A stretch of 64,000 nucleotides of DNA from Paraprevotella clara YIT 11840 (GTDB taxonomy: Bacteria > Bacteroidota > Bacteroidia > Bacteroidales > Bacteroidaceae): positions 22,080-86,079 of the forward strand of contig NZ_JH376628.1 in assembly GCF_000233955.1 (NCBI RefSeq). Direction: 5' to 3'. A program made the translations under genes and the position numbers. Position 1 is the first letter of the stretch, and each line of letters opens with the position of its first letter. The notes beneath the pieces are model-generated. The model searched no databases. It was not told where the DNA came from and saw nothing but the letters and a program-made list of their open reading frames with translations. This document shows, one piece after another, positions 9,071 to 17,027 of this stretch.

Positions 9071-9847
9071 ATGAGAATACAATATATGAGCGATCTGCAT
9101 TTTGAGTTCAGGGAGAACAGCAGGTACATAAAACAAAACAGATTTCCGGTAACGGGTGATATACTCGTATTGGCCGGAGACATTTTCTATCTGAAAGACA
9201 GAGTGGCTCCTTTGGGGAATTTCTGGAAATGGGCATCTAAAAACTATAGGCAGGTTCTTATTGTTCCCAGGAACCATGAATATTACAATTATTGCGATGT
9301 GATGGAACGGGGATTACAATGGCGATGGATGTTCAAAGAGAATGTCGGTTATTATCAAAATCAAGTATTGAGAATAGACGATACCGATTTCATAATGAGC
9401 ACATTTTGGTCGCATGTCGAACCGGCAGGCGAATATTTCGTTTGGAAAGGATTTAACGATTTCCGTCAGACCATGTACAAAGGGAAACTGCTCCAAACGG
9501 AAGCATATAATCAGATGCATGACTTCTGTTTAGGGCATATCAAAAAAAGTCTTGCCGAAAGTACGGCAGAACACATAGTGGTCGTGACTCACCACCTGCC
9601 TACTTTGCAGGTTGTTGCTCCTCAGCATAAAGGTTCCGTATTGAACAGTGCCTTTGCCAGTGAATACGGAGACCTGATCGCTAACAGCCGGATCAATGCT
9701 TGGATTTACGGACATTCGCATACCAATATCGACACAGAAATCGGGAGTACAAAAGTGATTTGCAACCAGATGGGATATACATTTGAAAACGAGCATGTAA
9801 TCAATGGATTTGATCCGGGGAAATTTTTAACGATTGAAAACGAATGA
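9071..9847 (+). CDS. Metallophosphoesterase
   Basis: 258 residues from the ATG at 9071, which follows the stop of the preceding pseudogene directly. Motifs in order: SDLHFEF (D-x-H), VLAGDIF (GD), PRNHEYY (NHE; the Pro-Gly of most relatives is Pro-Arg here), VVTHHLPT and YGHSHTN (H-x-H). All metal ligands of the calcineurin-like fold appear present. Cytoplasmic, no signal peptide. Close paralog of the gene at 1-394. Substrate unknown. It forms a unit with the following 9851 gene (3-base gap). Confidence 0.85.
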   Translation: MRIQYMSDLHFEFRENSRYIKQNRFPVTGDILVLAGDIFYLKDRVAPLGNFWKWASKNYRQVLIVPRNHEYYNYCDVMERGLQWRWMFKENVGYYQNQVLRIDDTDFIMSTFWSHVEPAGEYFVWKGFNDFRQTMYKGKLLQTEAYNQMHDFCLGHIKKSLAESTAEHIVVVTHHLPTLQVVAPQHKGSVLNSAFASEYGDLIANSRINAWIYGHSHTNIDTEIGSTKVICNQMGYTFENEHVINGFDPGKFLTIENE

Positions 9848-9850
9848 GAT

Positions 9851-10561
9851 ATGGAACGACATAAGAAGACAATCTTTACCAGGCATCTTTTCATAGACTT
9901 GGCAAAAGAATGCGGATTGAATGCTGCGATATTCGAACAGCTCGGAAGCGGGCGCGATACAGAAATCGTGGTTGATAACGATACATTGAAGATGTTAGTT
10001 AAACTTCAGGAGCAATTTGCTCAACTGGAAGAGATGGGTGACAATGAATACAGAGGATTTTATATCGAATTGCCCCGCCCTACTCAGGAAGAATGGGGAG
10101 ATTGCGAAGCGTCGATTGCAGACGGAGAATATGAGAGCACGGAAGAATACCTCCGGGATTGGGAATTGTCAAATCCCAGAGAAACGGTATGGTATCATAT
10201 CAGCTCCGCCAGGTACAGAGAAAATCGCACCATACAATTCACGGATGGGAAACACTCGTATTTTACTATTGCGAATTATTCTCGATATATAAACCGAGTT
10301 GGTAACAATTTTCCCAATGAATGGCAAAGGGATTTCTTGGCAAAGTTGACCTTATATTTTCATAAGCTAATCGATACTATCATACAAGATCCGGAGGAGC
10401 TCAATTATTATGTAGCGAATCATCTCTTCTCCGCATTGTCTGTCTGGCGCCCGTATATCTCTTTGATAATCCCCTTGAAGTTGTCATCCACCTCCTTGAA
10501 ATCGCTAAGCAGCTCCTTAGCCAGTTTATTCAAGCTATTGTATCGTGGTTCTATCTGGTAG
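9851..10561 (+). CDS. Unknown protein, 3' end replaced at a deletion junction
   Basis: Residues 1 to about 190 look like a genuine protein (basic N-terminus, then acidic helical and aromatic-rich segments) of no recognised family. From about 10420 the frame runs antisense through the remnant jetA gene, giving a low-complexity Leu/Ser-rich tail that is clearly not native. The gene has therefore lost its 3' end where two unrelated fragments were joined. It follows the metallophosphoesterase by 3 bases. Confidence 0.55.
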   Translation: MERHKKTIFTRHLFIDLAKECGLNAAIFEQLGSGRDTEIVVDNDTLKMLVKLQEQFAQLEEMGDNEYRGFYIELPRPTQEEWGDCEASIADGEYESTEEYLRDWELSNPRETVWYHISSARYRENRTIQFTDGKHSYFTIANYSRYINRVGNNFPNEWQRDFLAKLTLYFHKLIDTIIQDPEELNYYVANHLFSALSVWRPYISLIIPLKLSSTSLKSLSSSLASLFKLLYRGSIW

Positions 10562-11105
10562 TCCTCATACACCTCGACCTCTTCGCCCATCTCCAGTTGC
10601 TGAATCTGATGCTCTATCTCCATTTTTTTGGCTCGGAGCAGTTCCAGTCGCTTCTCGCGGTTCTCATTCGAGTATTCAACCAATTCCTTCAGTTGGGCAA
10701 ACAGCGTCTTGAACTTCGATTCCGTACCGATGTAATCCTCTTTTTTCAAGCTCACCACCCAATCCATCAGTTTGCTTGTGTGCGACGAAATCTCGTATAT
10801 CACCTCTCCCTCTTCGTTCTGATAGTTGGTCAAGAATCCCTTGTCTGTCCAGTCTTTGATGAGTCGTTTTGCTTTCTGTTCGTTCGACTCCCCTAGTCTT
10901 GTCATTTCAAGATTATCCTCCACCAACGCATTTTCCTGCTCATCCAGTCGGTTCTCCAGTAGCATGTGAAGCGTTCCTGCATTATAGCCGACTGTCCCTC
11001 AAACGCCTCAATGACAAAAGACAAGAAGAAATCCACACTTCTTGATTTTATGAGTCGTATGCTTGGTGACTCTCGTAATATTTGTATTATTTCTTCTACT
11101 TGCAT
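10420..11105 (-). pseudogene. Remnant of Wadjet jetA (DUF3375 protein)
   Basis: Reading from ATG at 11103-11105: a winged-helix-like N-terminus (SIRLIKSRSVDFFLSF), one frame change near 10990 (one base missing), then the typical DUF3375 run: KDWTDKGFL, IGTESKFKTLFAQLKELVE, a coiled coil with QIQQLEMGEE, and LLSDFKEVDDNFK. JetA is the kleisin-like subunit of the SMC-type Wadjet complex, which acts against plasmids. Only about 230 of the usual roughly 480 residues remain; the 3' end stops at the 10420 junction, and jetB, jetC and jetD are absent. Non-functional relic. Confidence 0.75.
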
Positions 11106-11164
11106 GAATGTTATTCGAAGTTATTTTGTTTGAAATCCATCAGTATATTTCTTATATGTTATTG

Positions 11165-11374
11165 TCACATCTTTGAAGGATAAACGAGCACCTCTTCTTC
11201 CCCTACTTCTAGCACCTTTGCTATCTGAAGTAGAGTCTCGAGGCTGGATTATGCTGCATTCGTGCACCATTTTGATGCTGTAGCAGGATCCTTTCCTAAT
11301 TGTTCTACAAGCCACTTGTTTGTGCGCTTCTTCTCTGCCAACATTACTTTGATACGATTTATGTCCTTATCCAT
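11165..11374 (-). pseudogene. Small XRE-type HTH regulator with nonsense codon
   Basis: The frame from ATG (11372-11374) reads MDKDINRIKVMLAEKKRTNK, then a helix-turn-helix of the short XRE regulators common in Bacteroidetes. An in-frame TAA breaks it where relatives have a Gln codon before the SLETLLQIAKVLEV segment; a single C-to-T change explains it. It lies upstream of the jetA remnant on the same strand and may have belonged to that locus. Confidence 0.65.
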
Positions 11375-12190
11375 GACTATACATTATATATTATTTAGGG
11401 CAAAAATATTAAGTGACTATATACTATCTTACAGCAAAACCCTCTATACACGATTATACGATTTATAGAAGGTTTATATTTTCTATATCCTACTGCTTAA
11501 CAAGGATCACACTTTAAGGCAATATATAGTTACCATATTTTATATATTTCTCAATTGTGTGGCAAAATTACAGAATATTAATGAAAAACGATAAGTTCAG
11601 TGATAAAAAGAAAAGATCATATGCTAAATTCTATGACTTCATTCTTCAGCCTTCTCTATTTACAAGCTTTATTTATTATGTGTTTAACAGCAAGCCTTCC
11701 TCAACTACCAGAAAATCTGTATAGACATATTTGATTAGGAGGAAACGCCAGTATTAGGAAAACTTCTTCATAAACCTTACCACTTCCGATATCGTAAAAA
11801 AGTCAAACTTACCAGTTCTTATCATATAGAATTGCAGAAATATAAATATAGCGTGCCTTATTTAGTATGTAGACTAGTAAAGTACATACAAAGTACTACA
11901 AATATTGAGCATCTCATTGACGGATAAAACTCATCTGAAAGACTCCTTTGATAAAACTAAATTTCAAAATGACAAAGAACGATTCGGACCCAATGGGCCA
12001 AGTTTATTTAAATTTTAATTCGGACCAATTTTAATGGAACACTAATGATTCTAAAACTTAATATATATACTAAACCCTTATTTTTCTAATTTTAGTTGAG
12101 CCTCTTTCTCTTTAATAAGCAATAAAGAAATATCAAATAAGACTTTTATAGTACTATTTAATTCAAGCGAAAAATCTTTAATCGAAGTGG
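11375..12190. other. Very AT-rich gene-free stretch
   Basis: About 800 bases with no credible gene. Only short, interrupted frames are visible. It separates the jetA/XRE remnants from the AbiL-like locus and looks like decayed sequence. Confidence 0.45.
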
Positions 12191-12913
12191 TCATCTTATC
12201 AACATCATCATAGTATGAAATATTTTTTTATCTAATCGTTCCAGTTCCATATTAACATCCTTAATCTCTTGCAGAAATAACTTTCTCTTTTCTATATCTA
12301 CCGCTTGTTTACCTAATTCCAATAAGATATTTTTTCGATGCATATTATTCTCTTTTATTTGAATATCATATCTGTTTTGATTAACACGTTCTATAAAAGA
12401 GAGTTCTTGATCCAATAAATCCGATAGTCCAATACGTGCTTTAATCCAGCATTCTTCATAAGTCTTTTCTAAATTTGTTTTCTGGTGTTGTACATCAACT
12501 TCAAACACATATCTATACCGCAAATCTGTTGCATAGATTCGACCTTTCATTTGACATATTTCTGATTTAGATAATGATATATTCTGATGGTCAAGACCAA
12601 CTGTAATTCCCATAACATCTACTATATTAAGTAAAGCCAAATTATTTTTTAGACAGTCATTATACTCATCCAACTTTTTAATATTTTGTTGATGAATTAA
12701 CAGTTTATCTTGTTGCATAATAACTTTCTCACTATTTCTATTACTATAAATAATAGCAAGATAACCTACTACAACAGCAAAAATTCCACTACTATAACTT
12801 CCCCAAAAATTTAACCAAGAATCATTCGAAAGGTTTGTTTTAATAACATTACCATATGTCAACATCGTATTAATGATAAATGCGATAGCAATTCCACTAA
12901 TTATGATTCCCAA
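12191..12913 (-). CDS. Membrane protein with cytoplasmic coiled coil
   Basis: 240 residues with a TTG start as read here. Two membrane helices at about 1-20 and 35-58, then a long charged, coiled-coil-prone region to the end. A better start may be ATG at 12936-12938: with six rather than seven A in 12929-12935 (minus strand) the N-terminus becomes MKKDLYVVLGIIISG, a typical first membrane helix. It follows the RloB-like gene by about 15-40 bases on the same strand, so it may be a third member of the ATPase/RloB unit; no known family recognised. Confidence 0.6.
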   Translation of the reverse strand: MGIIISGIAIAFIINTMLTYGNVIKTNLSNDSWLNFWGSYSSGIFAVVVGYLAIIYSNRNSEKVIMQQDKLLIHQQNIKKLDEYNDCLKNNLALLNIVDVMGITVGLDHQNISLSKSEICQMKGRIYATDLRYRYVFEVDVQHQKTNLEKTYEECWIKARIGLSDLLDQELSFIERVNQNRYDIQIKENNMHRKNILLELGKQAVDIEKRKLFLQEIKDVNMELERLDKKIFHTMMMLIR

Positions 12914-12951
12914 AACAACATATAAATCTTTTTTTCATCAATTCATATTTA

Positions 12952-13529
12952 TTACAACGATTCACTAACTTTTTTAATCGCCTTATAAATCTCGCTATAA
13001 GAATCTCTACCTTTATATGTTTCGGCCAATTCACATGCTTTATCCATTTTTGAGCCTGCAAGCATTTCTTTAACCCATTTATCCTTCTCAAGGTATTTCC
13101 GAGTTTTATCATATGTTGGCAGATATTGCTTTAATGCTCTTTCTGTTGCTGCTGAATCTTGGAAATGTCGACATGTATCTTCAAAATGTAGTAAAAACCA
13201 ATATTCTATTGACTGTAAGCTATCACAAAGAATCACATTAGCATTATTTTCATATTTCTTTTTGAGCGATACCATTTTTTATTCTCTGCATCAGAACGCC
13301 TGCTAACATCAGCATCAAAAACACATATTACAAAGACATCTTCATCCAGAAGTTCCTTTATTTTCTTTTCTATTTTCTCAATACTATTGTTTTCAAATAA
13401 ACGAGGAGAAATAGAGTATCTATAACCAAGCATTTTTTTCAAATGACTGAAATAGAATAATTCAGTCAAACCCTCACCGACGATATGAATAACCTGTCTG
13501 GTCACTGTATTTTTTCTTGCTTTTCTCAT
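12952..13529 (-). pseudogene. RloB-like protein (AbiLii type), frameshifted
   Basis: First part from 13529: KNTVTRQVIHIVGEGLTE and VICVFDADVS, the Toprim-like acidic motifs of RloB family proteins. The frame breaks at six T on the plus strand (13275-13280); with one more base it continues as KYENNANVILCDS, SIEYWFLLHFEDT and a helical C-terminus ending at 12952, which is the rest of the RloB family. Together about 190 residues, the normal length. Partner of the ATPase at 13542-14750: ATPase plus RloB pairs are the AbiL abortive-infection arrangement. The single-base defect may be a read error. Confidence 0.75.
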
Positions 13530-13541
13530 AAAAATACACGA

Positions 13542-14750
13542 TTATAGATTAGGAACTGCACCGAATTTACCGAACTTATATGCCTTTTGGAGAGAACTGA
13601 TCCTATTCAATCCCTTGAAATCTGTCAGAGGATACAGTACACTTGAACCATCCAGATTCTTTTCAGTAAACCAAACATTATCTTTTCTAAGCAAATCTTC
13701 CTCTCCTAACAGTCCATCATAATGCGTAGTGAGCAACAACTGTGCCTGTTCTGATTCTTTTAGAAAACGTTCAATGATGTATTCTATCAATTTCGGATGA
13801 AGAGAAGATTCAATCTCGTCAACTGCGAGAAAAGCATCTCTTTCAAGAATCTTTTGTACTTGAGCAGCCAAGCCAAATGTACGAATAGTACCGTCCGATT
13901 CAAACAGTTCCGGAAACTCATAATAATCATTGTTACCATAATCAGATGAAACTTTATGCTGATACATAGTATAATTAATCGGCCCCTTATGCGTTTCCTG
14001 TTCTTTGGAAGTAATATTTGAAATATTAAAATCTGCTTCCTGCAGATATCTCAAAATATAATCTTTTGCTGACTCATTCTTGATTGATTCTTCGGCATAA
14101 CGACTTAAAGATGATGCAGGTACAATAGCCGGCATAACCTGATTGGTTAGATACTGAAGAACCGTCTCTAGTTCTACAATATGTGTATTCACCTGCATAT
14201 AGGCGGCAAAAACTGACATATTATGCAAACACTTCAATGTTATTTCCTCTTTGACAGCTTGCGACATCTTGATTTTCTGTCCAAATTTAATAACAGATAC
14301 GTTATTCTCAGTATTTCTTTCAAATATAGTAGCAGGCTGTTGACTTGGATAATAAATTAAACTTTCCTTTGCTACGTGCCATCTATCTAAAGCTACTGAA
14401 TAGACATAACAAACAGCTTTCTCCTCATTCTTCAAATAGAACGAAATCGAATATTCAGATAACTGCTTTGAACTTGTTTTATTCAGGAGAAACGGGACTA
14501 CTTGAATTTGTTCTGCCTTATTAAGTGGAGTATAAGTAATGAATGACTTGATAAAATCACAAACCTTAATAATATTACTCTTACCCGAAGCATTTGCTCC
14601 ATAAATAACAGCCACTTTCAATAGTCTCACACCGCCACCCAATTCAACAACATGATATGATTCCATATCCTTACTTCTATCAGCTTCAAAACTTAATATA
14701 GCCTCGTCTCTAAATGAGAACATGTTCTTAAATCTAATTTCTGCTATCAT
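13542..14750 (-). CDS. AAA_15/21 ATPase, RloA/AbiLi-like
   Basis: 402 residues. SMC/ABC-like head split by a helical insert: Walker A GANASGKSN at about 50-58, an F-x-W-type N-terminal strand (IRFKNMFSFRDEA), Walker B AFLAVDEIESSLHP at about 305-318, and the H-loop LLLTTHYDG. This is the common ATPase of OLD-like and RloA/AbiLi systems. It is followed 12 bases later by the RloB-like gene. Together they form a likely phage-defence pair in which the ATPase senses and the Toprim-like RloB acts; this role is inferred from family. A full promoter lies just upstream. Confidence 0.82.
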   Translation of the reverse strand: MIAEIRFKNMFSFRDEAILSFEADRSKDMESYHVVELGGGVRLLKVAVIYGANASGKSNIIKVCDFIKSFITYTPLNKAEQIQVVPFLLNKTSSKQLSEYSISFYLKNEEKAVCYVYSVALDRWHVAKESLIYYPSQQPATIFERNTENNVSVIKFGQKIKMSQAVKEEITLKCLHNMSVFAAYMQVNTHIVELETVLQYLTNQVMPAIVPASSLSRYAEESIKNESAKDYILRYLQEADFNISNITSKEQETHKGPINYTMYQHKVSSDYGNNDYYEFPELFESDGTIRTFGLAAQVQKILERDAFLAVDEIESSLHPKLIEYIIERFLKESEQAQLLLTTHYDGLLGEEDLLRKDNVWFTEKNLDGSSVLYPLTDFKGLNRISSLQKAYKFGKFGAVPNL

Positions 14751-14766
14751 ACAATTTGTTTTTCCA

Positions 14767-14798
14767 CAAATATATAACTAAATATCCATATCCACAAA
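14767..14798 (-). promoter_or_regulatory. Promoter of the AbiL-like pair
   Basis: Minus strand: TTTG (14795-14798), 20 bases, TATATTTG (14767-14774), then the ATG at 14750. Fits the Bacteroidetes consensus spacing exactly. Confidence 0.75.
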
Positions 14799-15432
14799 TA
14801 AGATTAATCTATTTGCATCATTTCTACAAATATCACAAACTAATACCTATTCTATTATTTTTTTATAACCTTAGGCAATATCAATCATTTAAAAATCTTG
14901 GATCACAACAAGGAAAAGGTAAGTATACCTACAGAAGAAACCATGAAGATAACTATCTATGTACAGAAGCAGAAATAAGACGTATGTTTGCTGATGCTAA
15001 TCACCACAGAGATTCTAATGTAAGGTGGACACACCGTATCTATTCCCGATGCAACATGTAGATGTAATTGATAATCAAAAACTTATATTTTAAACGGTAG
15101 AAAAATATTTTTTAGACCATAATGGGGTGTTTTTGAACCTGAATTTACTGTTCCTACGTTTATTCTTCAACATAAAATTAGAACCGTGGAAATCTAAATT
15201 TTCCAACTGAAGTTCACCTGTTTTCTATCTACTTACAAAGGTACAAATAATACGTGAGTTTTTCGCCAAGTATGTCAACTAAATGAAAGAGAGTTTCGCG
15301 TATATCGTTTTGCTTAACAGAGGGAAGAAGGTGAACTATTTTCTCTTTTCCCTTTATTTGACTTTATTTTAATAGACGTATATATGAATACGGCAATAAA
15401 GTAAAGGTAGAACACAATATTAATTTATAATT
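14799..15432. other. Intergenic region, possible coding debris
   Basis: Holds short frames only. Around 14890-15060 there is a stretch with protein-like composition in two frames but no start or full length; probably a gene fragment that I cannot identify. A TGATAATCA site like those near 7.7 kb is at about 15070. Confidence 0.35.
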
Positions 15433-15465
15433 GTTTCCTGTTTTGGAAACTTTGTTGTATATTTG
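15433..15465 (+). promoter_or_regulatory. Operator and -7 box of the HTH/DUF3990 operon
   Basis: Inverted repeat GTTTCC-N6-GGAAAC (15433-15450), directly followed by TATATTTG (15458-15465). The operator covers the space where the -33 box would lie, as expected for autorepression by the HTH protein encoded next. Confidence 0.65.
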
Positions 15466-15487
15466 TTAGCGTATAAATATATATGGT

Positions 15488-15916
15488 ATGACAAATAGGT
15501 TAGAAAATATAGGTTCGATAATTCGTAATGAGCGTATTCGCAAAAGACTTACTCAGGAGGAACTCGGTGAACGGGTAGGAGTCGGTAAAGCTCAGATTTC
15601 AAAAATAGAAAGTGGAAAGGGACTCACAATAAAGACTGTTACAAAAGTGCTCGATGCCCTTGGCATATCTGCTTCTGTTGTTTTAAAAAACGAGCCGGAA
15701 ATTGATAAAAACGTGATTGCATATATAGTTGCTACCGTTAGTGAATTTGCCAAAAGCCATCATCTTTCTGTTCGTGAGGCAAGTAATTACCTGATACGCT
15801 TTAAAGGTATTGATTTCCTTACGGAACATTATGATGCAGAGCATTTACTTTCATTCGATGACAGTGTGCAGGATCTTACGCAAGTATGTTTGAATAATGG
15901 AGGAGGTATTCAATGA
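15488..15916 (+). CDS. XRE-type HTH antitoxin fused to DUF3791-like domain
   Basis: 142 residues. Residues 10-65 are an XRE helix-turn-helix (RLTQEELGERVGVGKAQISKIE). Residues 80-142 (IAYIVATVSEFAKSHHLSV ... LTEHYDAEHLL) resemble the DUF3791 family, also encoded alone two genes downstream. First gene of a three-gene operon with four-base overlaps. Probably the antitoxin and autoregulator; the upstream GTTTCC inverted repeat is its likely site. Confidence 0.8.
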   Translation: MTNRLENIGSIIRNERIRKRLTQEELGERVGVGKAQISKIESGKGLTIKTVTKVLDALGISASVVLKNEPEIDKNVIAYIVATVSEFAKSHHLSVREASNYLIRFKGIDFLTEHYDAEHLLSFDDSVQDLTQVCLNNGGGIQ

Positions 15917-16380
15917 AACTATATCATGGTTCGAATATAATAATTGAGCAGATAGATCTATCAAAATGTAAACCTTATAAGGATTTCGGACAGGGATTTT
16001 ATCTGACAGAGATTAAGGAGCAGGTGGAACAAATGGCCAGACGTACATCTGCTATATATGGTGGAGAAGCCGTTGTTACAGAGTTTGAATTTGATGAAAC
16101 AGCTTTAAAGACTCTTTCGGTCAAAACATTTGAAGATCCAAATGAAGAATGGGCTTTATTTGTGATGGCTAACCGTAGCAGGAAAAACATGCAACCAACA
16201 CATTCTTTTGACATCGTAATAGGTCCTGTTGCCGATGATACCATTGCAACCTTGTTTCGTAATTTTGATGATGGAATTATTGATTTGCAAATGCTCGTGA
16301 ATGGTTTAAAATACAAAAAGGTTTCATCACAATATTTTTTTCACTCGGCAAAAGCCATTAAATACTTGCATAGAATATGA
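15913..16380 (+). CDS. DUF3990 protein, ADP-ribosyltransferase-like toxin candidate
   Basis: 155 residues. The start (LYHGSNIIIEQIDLSKCKPYK, then DFGQGFYLTE) is the hallmark of the DUF3990 family, whose Y-H-G-S and F-G-x-G-F-Y-x-T segments resemble the NAD-binding core of ADP-ribosyltransferases. A DxxIGPVADD segment is near 100-115. ATGA overlaps with both neighbours show tight coupling. Predicted toxin, target unknown; the family link to ADP-ribosylation is from knowledge of related folds, not shown here. Confidence 0.75.
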   Translation: MKLYHGSNIIIEQIDLSKCKPYKDFGQGFYLTEIKEQVEQMARRTSAIYGGEAVVTEFEFDETALKTLSVKTFEDPNEEWALFVMANRSRKNMQPTHSFDIVIGPVADDTIATLFRNFDDGIIDLQMLVNGLKYKKVSSQYFFHSAKAIKYLHRI

Positions 16381-16595
16381 ATAAACAAATGAAATATCTG
16401 GTGGAAGGCATTACTAAAGATATAATAGCTTATCTTATGGAGGATAATAGATGTGACTTGTCAACTGCTCTCAAAGAATTTTACAACTCAGAGACTTTTG
16501 CAAAACTCTCTGATGAATCTACAGGACTCTATATTGAAAGTTCGGCTTATGTGTATGAGATGTTAAAAGGAGAGTTAAAATTTGGGGAAATTTAA
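16377..16595 (+). CDS. DUF3791 protein
   Basis: 72 residues, helical, with LVEGITKDIIAYLMEDNRCDLSTALKEF and ESSAYVYEMLKGE, the DUF3791 pattern. Overlaps the DUF3990 gene by four bases. DUF3791 appears twice in this operon: here alone and as the C-terminal part of the HTH protein. One copy may bind the toxin and the other may tie it to DNA-bound regulator; inferred. Confidence 0.75.
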   Translation: MNKQMKYLVEGITKDIIAYLMEDNRCDLSTALKEFYNSETFAKLSDESTGLYIESSAYVYEMLKGELKFGEI

Positions 16596-16674
16596 TACGA
16601 TTGTGTGATTTATTATCTATTAGCTTAAATCGGTAGATATTGTATATTGCTTGAATATATTATTTAGAAAAGCT

Positions 16675-17024
16675 ATGAATAATTCTGATCAAATACGAAT
16701 AAAAATCCAAGATTCTTTAAGTGCAAATGCTTTTAATGAGGGCTCACGTCTTCATCAAGGAAAATATGATAAGGTAACCTCTTTAATTGATGATCAGCTC
16801 AATATTGCGGAGAAATATCCAAATAAATTGGATGAGTTTTCAAAATTGGGAGAAGTCATATATCGTTCTCATAACACTATTTCTATTTCTATATTTGGTG
16901 ATAGAGGAGTTGGGAAAACATCATTCTTGTTATCGATGCAGAAAATATCAAAGAGATGAATTGTCAGAATGAAATCACATACTCCGAAATAGAAAATACT
17001 TATAAACGAAATAAAGATGATTGA
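16675..17024 (+). pseudogene. P-loop ATPase with large internal deletion
   Basis: From ATG 16675 the frame gives an N-terminal helical region and Walker A (FGDRGVGKTSFLLS), then hits a stop at 16957-16959. In another frame from just before that point the sequence continues as LVIDAENIKEMN and ends ENTYKRNKDD at 17022-17024, three bases before the next ATG. That looks like the last residues of the same protein. The middle, probably several hundred codons, is gone, leaving ends joined out of frame. It must once have been the first gene of a pair with 17028-18959. Confidence 0.6.
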
Positions 17025-17027
17025 AAT

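Noticed and set aside
14756..15061. Plus-strand frame of 101 codons
   Set aside because: It begins within the promoter of the AbiL-like ATPase; coding-like only in pieces and in two frames, so treated as debris.
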